Assembly: GCF_001083785.1 (NCBI RefSeq)
Contig: NZ_LAVL01000015.1
Coordinates: 39,261-103,260, forward strand
Direction: 5' to 3'
DNA from: Nonomuraea sp. SBT364
GTDB lineage: Bacteria > Actinomycetota > Actinomycetes > Streptosporangiales > Streptosporangiaceae
DNA length: 64,000 nucleotides
This document shows positions 59,383 through 64,000 of this stretch, piece after piece; the stretch's first letter is position 1, and the number at the start of each line of letters is the position of its first letter. Both the position numbers and the translations under genes were made by a program. Below the pieces are notes generated by a model. The model saw nothing but the letters and a program-made list of their open reading frames with translations, did not search any database and was not told the DNA's origin.

Positions 59383-59751
59383 ATGCGCATCGGAGAGCTG
59401 GCCGAACGGACGGGGGTGAGCACCCGCTCGCTCCGCTACTACGAGCAGCAGGGGCTGCTCAGCGCCAGGCGCGCCGCCAACGGCTACCGCGACTACTCCG
59501 AGGACGACGTCAAGCTCGTGTCGGAGATCCGCATGCTGCTGTCGGTCGGGCTGACGCTGGAAGACACCCGCCCGTTCGTCGCGTGCCTGCGCGCCGGGCA
59601 CAGCAAGGGCGGCTCCTGCCCCGATTCGGTCGCCGTCTACCAGCGCAAGCTGTCGGAGATCGACGACCAGATCCGCGTCCTGCTCACCCGCCGCGCCGAG
59701 GTGTCGGCCCAGCTCGCCGGGGCCTGCCCGTTCTTTGGAGGAAAGCGATGA
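59383..59751 (+). CDS. MerR-family regulator
   Basis: 122 aa. N-terminal MerR HTH ([30 protein letters not shown]) and a coiled-coil dimer helix with cysteines at [14 protein letters not shown] and ACPFFGG that could sense thiol-reactive agents or metal. It likely regulates its own promoter and the co-transcribed thioredoxin. Overlaps the thioredoxin start by 4 bases (ATGA). Confidence 0.9.
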   Translation: MRIGELAERTGVSTRSLRYYEQQGLLSARRAANGYRDYSEDDVKLVSEIRMLLSVGLTLEDTRPFVACLRAGHSKGGSCPDSVAVYQRKLSEIDDQIRVLLTRRAEVSAQLAGACPFFGGKR

Positions 59752-60053
59752 TCGAACTGACCACGGACAACTTCGAGGAGCAGGTGCTCAAGGCCGACAA
59801 GCCGGTGCTCGTCGACTTCTGGGCCGAATGGTGCCCACCCTGCCGGATGGTCGCGCCCGTCCTGGCCGAGATCGAGGCCGAGCACGGCCTGACCATCGGC
59901 AAGCTCAACACCGACGAGAACCCCGAGATCATGGCCCGCTACGGCGTCATGGGCATCCCCACGCTGCTGCTCTTCGACGGCGGCGAGCCGGTCAAGCAGG
60001 TCGTCGGGGCCCGCCCCAAGCGCCTGCTCGTCAACGACCTCGGCCTCGCGTAA
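59748..60053 (+). CDS. Thioredoxin with a WCPPC active site
   Basis: 101 aa. Thioredoxin fold with active site WCPPC at residues 28-32 (canonical is WCGPC) and the cis-proline loop GIPTLLLF. The Pro replacement generally shifts redox potential and reactivity. Translationally coupled to MerR; GGAGG lies before ATG 59748. Cytoplasmic disulfide reductase, probably induced by the MerR's signal. Confidence 0.92.
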   Translation: MIELTTDNFEEQVLKADKPVLVDFWAEWCPPCRMVAPVLAEIEAEHGLTIGKLNTDENPEIMARYGVMGIPTLLLFDGGEPVKQVVGARPKRLLVNDLGLA

Positions 60054-60126
60054 TCCCTTGGATCTACGCGGCGAATCGTCCCCTGGGCTGATTCGCCGCA
60101 CCACCCCCGCGACCTAACGTGGCCGC

Positions 60127-62328
60127 ATGTTCCGCTCCGCCCTGATCGGCCTGCTCACGCTGGCCACCCTGCTCGCGCTCACCGTCACGGGCCTCGCGCC
60201 CCCGGCCCCGCGAGCCTCCGGCGACGGCTTCCAGGCCGTCAGGGCGCACGAGCACGTCAAGGCCATCGCCCGCGCCCCGCACCCGACCGGCTCCGCCGAG
60301 CACACCCGCGTCCGCGAGCATCTCGTCGCCGAGCTGCGCGCCCTCGGCCTGGAGGTGCGCGTCCAGGAGGGCGTCGGCGTCCTGCCGCTCGACATCGACG
60401 GCGTCACCCCGATGGGCACGATGCGCAACATCGTCGCCGTCCGTCCCGGCACCGACCCGACCGGCCGCGTCGTCCTGGCCGCCCACTACGACTCCGTCCC
60501 GGCCGCTCCCGGCGCCGCCGACGACGGCGCCGGCGTGGCGACCGTCCTGGAGGTCGTCAGGTCGCTGCCGCCGAGCCCGCGCAACGACCTCGTCGTCCTC
60601 CTCACCGACGGCGAGGAGCAGGGCCTCCTCGGTGCCGAGGCGTTCGCCCGCGACGACCCGATGGCCAAGGGCACCGTCGTGGTGGTCAACAACGAGGCCC
60701 GCGGCGTGCGCGGTGCCGTCCAGATGTTCCGCGCCTCACCGGGCTCGGCGCCCCTCGTCGACCTGTACGGCACGGCCGCCCCGCATCCGTCGGCCGACTC
60801 GGCCTTCGCCGCGCTGCTGAGCATCCTGCCCAACAACACCGACTTCCACGTCTTCGACGAGGCGGGGTGGCTGGGCCTCGACTCGGCCTTCGTTGGCGGC
60901 GGCGCCTACTACCACTCGCCGCTGGACGACCCCGCCCACCTGAGCCTGAGCAGCCTGCAGCAGATGGGCGACAACACCCTCGGCGTCGCCCGGGCCCTGT
61001 CCGTGGCGGACCTGACGAAGCTGCGGACCGGGGAGGAGTCCGTATATTTCACCGTTCCGGGCACGCTGATCCGCTACCCGCTCTGGCTGGAGCTCCCGAT
61101 CGCCCTGGCGGTCCTGGCCCTGGCGGCGGCCCTGGCCTGGACCCTCCGCCGCCCCGCCCTGGGCAGGGAAGACACCGCCTCGCTGCCGCGGACCCTCGCC
61201 GCCTCCCTGCTCGCGCTGGTGCCCGTCCTGTTGTCGGCCGCCGCCGGCTACGGCCTGATGCCGCTGCTCGCCCTCATCAGGCCCGCCTACGCCGACATGT
61301 TCACCGGCGACCCCTATCGCCCGTGGCTCTACCAGGCGGCCCTGCTGACCTTCACCGCCGCCGTCGTCCTGGTCTGGCGCGGAGCCCTGCGCCGCCTCGG
61401 CACGACCGCGCTCGCCGCCGGGTCCCTGCTGCTGGTGGCCGTCCTGGGGGTCGTGTCGGCCGCGCTCCTCCCGGGCGGCGCGCACACGCCGGCCTGGCCC
61501 GCCCTGTTCGCCGCCGCCGGCTGGCTGGTCTCCCGCCGCCTGCCCGGCACCGCCCTGCCCGCCGTGGCCCTCACCGTGGGCCTGGCGCCCGCCGTGCTCC
61601 TGCTCGGCGCCGCCGCCCTGACCTCCCTCGACGTGGGCCTGGGCATCGGCGGCATGATCGCCGCCCCGCACTTCGCCCTCTTCACCCTGCTCCTGCTCCC
61701 CCTCGTCGACCACCTGCTCCCGGCCGGCGGGCCCAGGGAGCGACGTGGTTTCCTGCCGCCCCTGACGGTCGCGGCCGCCGCCGTCGTCCTCCTGGCCGCC
61801 GGTCTGGTCGTCGACCGCTTCGACGCCGCGCACCCCCGGCAGGTGCGGCTCGCGTACGCCATGGACGCCGGCGCCGGGCGGGCCGTCTGGGGCACCCGCT
61901 CGGCCACCGCCACCCCCGGCAGCGAACACTTCTTCACGTCCGGCACCTGGACGGCCACTCCGGCAGGCCCCGCGTCCCTCCGCGCCCCCGAGCTCGCGGT
62001 GCTCAAGGACGAGACGACCGCCACCCAGCGCACCCTCACGCTGCGGCTGAAACCGACCGGCGGCGCCCCCGTCACCGGTCTCAGCCTCGCCCCCGGCGCC
62101 GCGCCCGCCCGGATCACCGTCAACGGCAGGTCCCTGACCAGCACCGGCTTCGCCTACCACGCCCCGCCGGAAGACCTGCGCGTCACCCTCACCCTGCCTC
62201 CGGGCCCGGCCCAGGTCCGCGTCTTCGAGCAGAGCCACGACCTGCCGTCCCTGCCCGGCTACCAGGCCGTCCCCGACAGCATTCTCATGAACCCGCTGGC
62301 CACGATCTTCCGCGTCCACCCGCTCTGA
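60127..62328 (+). CDS. M28-family membrane aminopeptidase
   Basis: 733 aa. N-terminal anchor segment (about 1-25), then an M28 peptidase domain (about 35-310) with zinc ligands in AAHYDSVP, GAADDGAGVA, DGEEQGLLG and YYHSPLDD. A long C-terminal part has about seven membrane segments (about 320-570) and an extracytoplasmic beta-rich end. The shape recalls ER-metallopeptidase-1-like proteins. ATG 60127 has TAACGT 8-13 bases upstream and may be leaderless. Confidence 0.88.
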   Translation: MFRSALIGLLTLATLLALTVTGLAPPAPRASGDGFQAVRAHEHVKAIARAPHPTGSAEHTRVREHLVAELRALGLEVRVQEGVGVLPLDIDGVTPMGTMRNIVAVRPGTDPTGRVVLAAHYDSVPAAPGAADDGAGVATVLEVVRSLPPSPRNDLVVLLTDGEEQGLLGAEAFARDDPMAKGTVVVVNNEARGVRGAVQMFRASPGSAPLVDLYGTAAPHPSADSAFAALLSILPNNTDFHVFDEAGWLGLDSAFVGGGAYYHSPLDDPAHLSLSSLQQMGDNTLGVARALSVADLTKLRTGEESVYFTVPGTLIRYPLWLELPIALAVLALAAALAWTLRRPALGREDTASLPRTLAASLLALVPVLLSAAAGYGLMPLLALIRPAYADMFTGDPYRPWLYQAALLTFTAAVVLVWRGALRRLGTTALAAGSLLLVAVLGVVSAALLPGGAHTPAWPALFAAAGWLVSRRLPGTALPAVALTVGLAPAVLLLGAAALTSLDVGLGIGGMIAAPHFALFTLLLLPLVDHLLPAGGPRERRGFLPPLTVAAAAVVLLAAGLVVDRFDAAHPRQVRLAYAMDAGAGRAVWGTRSATATPGSEHFFTSGTWTATPAGPASLRAPELAVLKDETTATQRTLTLRLKPTGGAPVTGLSLAPGAAPARITVNGRSLTSTGFAYHAPPEDLRVTLTLPPGPAQVRVFEQSHDLPSLPGYQAVPDSILMNPLATIFRVHPL

Positions 62329-62383
62329 TCCGCGCCCCTGTGGCGGGGGAAGATTGTCGGCCCCGACCGCTACCCTGCTCGAC

Positions 62384-63790
62384 ATGGCCAAGACAGCGCA
62401 GAAGCCCGGTTATCGCTGTGCCGAGTGCGGGTGGCGCACCACGAAGTGGGTGGGCCGGTGCGGCGAGTGCCAGGCGTGGGGCACGGTCGACGAGGAGGGC
62501 GCCCGGGGCGGGGCGCACGTCGTCCAGGCCGGCGCGACCACCGCCCCGGCGATGCCGATCGGCCAGGTCAAGGCCGAGGTCGCGGCCGCGCGCACCACGG
62601 GCGTCGGCGAGCTCGACCGGGTTCTCGGCGGCGGCCTGGTGCCGGGCGCCGTGGTGCTGCTGGCCGGCGAGCCGGGCATCGGCAAGTCGACGCTGCTGCT
62701 GGAGGCGGCGGCCCGCATCGCCGAGCGCGACACCGTCCTCTACGTGACGGGTGAGGAGTCCGCCGCCCAGGTCCGGCTGCGCGCCGACCGCATCGGCGCC
62801 ATCCGCGACGACCTCTACCTGGCCGCCGAGACGGAGCTGTCCGCCCTGGTGGCCCACGTGGAAAAGGTCCAGCCGAGGCTGCTCGTGGTCGACTCCGTCC
62901 AGACGGTCGGCTCGGCGCAGGCCACCGGCGTGCCGGGCGGCGTGACGCAGGTGCGCGAGGTCGCGGCCAACCTGGTCCGCCTCGCCAAGGAGCGCAACAT
63001 GGCCACCGTGCTCGTCGGCCACGTCACCAAGGAAGGCTCGATCGCCGGGCCCCGCACGCTGGAGCACCTGGTCGACGTGGTGCTCAACTTCGAGGGCGAC
63101 CGCCACTCGCGGCTGCGCATGGTGCGCGCGATCAAGAACAGGTTCGGCCCCACGGACGAGGTCGGCTGCTTCGACCTGCACGAACGCGGCATCGAGGGCA
63201 TCACCGACCCGAGCGGCCTGTTCGTCTCCCGGCGCAGCAGCCCGGTGCCCGGCACCTGCGTGACCGTCACCGTCGAAGGCACCCGGCCCCTCCCGGCCGA
63301 GGTCCAGGCCCTGGTCGCCCGCACCGAGGCGCAGCAGCCCCGCCGCACCTCCTCGGGCCTCGACACCTACCGGGTGCAGATGATCCTCGCCGTCCTGGAG
63401 CGCAGGCTCAACGCCCGCCTGGGCGGCTGCGACGTGTTCACGGCCACGGTCGGCGGCATCAAACTGGCCGACCCGGCGGTCGACCTGTCGGTCATGCTGG
63501 CGGTGGCCAGCGCCGCCGGCGACAAACCCCTCCCCGCCGGCCTCGTGGCCCTGGGCGAAGTGGGCCTGGCGGGCGAGCTGCGGCCCGTCAAGGACGTCCG
63601 CCGCCGCCTGTCGGAGGCCGCGCGCATGGGCTTCAAACGCGGGCTGGTCCCGGCGGGCTCCCTCAACGAGGCCACCCGCAAGCCCAACGGGCAGCGCTCC
63701 CTCGTTCCCGTCGGGCCTGTTTCCTTCGCGCCGGGCTTTGAGGTGGTCGAGGCCGAAAACGTCTGGGACGCGCTGACGCACGTGACCTGA
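62384..63790 (+). CDS. radA: DNA repair protein RadA
   Basis: 468 aa. N-terminal zinc finger CAECGWRTTKWVGRCGEC, RecA-like ATPase with Walker A GEPGIGKST and the RadA-specific KNRFG motif, and a C-terminal Lon-protease-like domain. Acts in branch migration and recombination repair. ATG 62384 with a -10-like TACCCT just upstream suggests a leaderless message; the open frame begins earlier at 62354. Confidence 0.95.
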   Translation: MAKTAQKPGYRCAECGWRTTKWVGRCGECQAWGTVDEEGARGGAHVVQAGATTAPAMPIGQVKAEVAAARTTGVGELDRVLGGGLVPGAVVLLAGEPGIGKSTLLLEAAARIAERDTVLYVTGEESAAQVRLRADRIGAIRDDLYLAAETELSALVAHVEKVQPRLLVVDSVQTVGSAQATGVPGGVTQVREVAANLVRLAKERNMATVLVGHVTKEGSIAGPRTLEHLVDVVLNFEGDRHSRLRMVRAIKNRFGPTDEVGCFDLHERGIEGITDPSGLFVSRRSSPVPGTCVTVTVEGTRPLPAEVQALVARTEAQQPRRTSSGLDTYRVQMILAVLERRLNARLGGCDVFTATVGGIKLADPAVDLSVMLAVASAAGDKPLPAGLVALGEVGLAGELRPVKDVRRRLSEAARMGFKRGLVPAGSLNEATRKPNGQRSLVPVGPVSFAPGFEVVEAENVWDALTHVT

Positions 63791-63980
63791 ACCCTTCTTT
63801 GTTTTACGGCAGGCCGGGTCTGGCCAGTCGCCGTACTTCGGCTGGGGGCCTCCAGGGGAACGGCCGCTGACCGGATGGTGGTCGCCCGCCGTTACGCGAG
63901 CCCATGGTTTGCCCGTCTGGGGGGTCACTCGGCGGGTGCCGCGCCCCCGCCCGCCGGGCCCGGGCTGCCGGTGTCGGGGG
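63791..63980. other. Right-end intergenic stretch
   Basis: 190 bases past RadA with a T-rich stretch (CTTCTTTGTTTT) just after the stop and a GC-rich remainder. I see no gene or clear motif. Confidence 0.6.
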
Positions 63981-64000
63981 TGTCTCTTATTCACATCTGA
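63981..64000. other. Probable Nextera transposase adapter remnant
   Basis: The final 20 bases match the reverse complement of the Tn5 mosaic end and the following GA of the Illumina adapter at 19 of 20 positions (the T at 63991 replaces A). This is most likely sequencing-library contamination at a contig end, not genome. Confidence 0.85.

Overview
This 64 kb window is high-GC DNA with strong G/C third-codon bias, many GTG starts and tightly overlapping operons. The gene content (CBM2-linked cellulases, SARP regulator, geosmin synthase, STAS and HATPase sigma-factor regulators) points to a filamentous actinomycete. A member of the Streptosporangiaceae, such as Nonomuraea, is my inference from general gene style, not a demonstrated placement. 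The last 20 bases closely resemble a Nextera adapter, so the right edge is probably a contig end. No rRNA, tRNA, CRISPR array, insertion sequence or prophage was seen.

Region 1 (1-13.4 kb) is a plant-polysaccharide island. It encodes a GH12 endoglucanase, an AA10 lytic polysaccharide monooxygenase (LPMO) followed by a small His-rich membrane protein, a GH5 mannanase, a processive-type GH9 endoglucanase, a GH48 reducing-end exocellulase and a GH6 exocellulase. All are secreted and all carry a CBM2. GH48-GH9 (and probably the mannanase) form one operon divergent from GH6. Two perfect CelR/CebR operators lie at mirror-image positions 24 bases before the GH48 and GH6 starts, and a second palindrome, TGAAAGTTTCA, occurs in both divergent cellulase promoters.

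Region 2 (13.4-17.7 kb) is mostly housekeeping: a DUF1992 protein, a FolP2-like dihydropteroate synthase homologue, an anti-sigma HATPase, an SDR epimerase and a zinc alcohol dehydrogenase. Region 3 (17.8-24.0 kb) is the highlight: a polyprenyl diphosphate synthase, two different family 2B encapsulin-like shell proteins with inserted cyclic-nucleotide-binding-like domains, and a complete bifunctional geosmin synthase. This looks like a terpene-making protein nanocompartment.

Region 4 (24.0-38.9 kb) is mixed. It contains a quinone-oxidoreductase-like gene behind a SoxR-type box, a STAS/HTH pair, two paralogous 83-residue secreted proteins of unknown family around an NlpC/P60 hydrolase, a MarR/DJ-1 operon with tandem operators, a NERD-pseudokinase fusion, a class A beta-lactamase, a large SARP regulator, an M23 peptidase, a tandem FKBP lipoprotein, a DUF2293/YjbR pair and a LysE exporter.

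Region 5 (38.9-45.4 kb) is a seven-gene, translationally coupled operon for the lower kynurenine (2-aminomuconate) pathway, with a solute-binding lipoprotein embedded in it. Region 6 (45.5-63.8 kb) holds a VanZ protein, a GntR regulator, a DivIVA-like hendecad coiled coil, a gamma-carbonic anhydrase, lipoproteins and unknowns, CsoR, a glycosyltransferase pair, a large Fe-S reductase, a TetR/methyltransferase/sugar-isomerase operon, a MerR-thioredoxin operon with a leaderless promoter, an M28 membrane peptidase and RadA.
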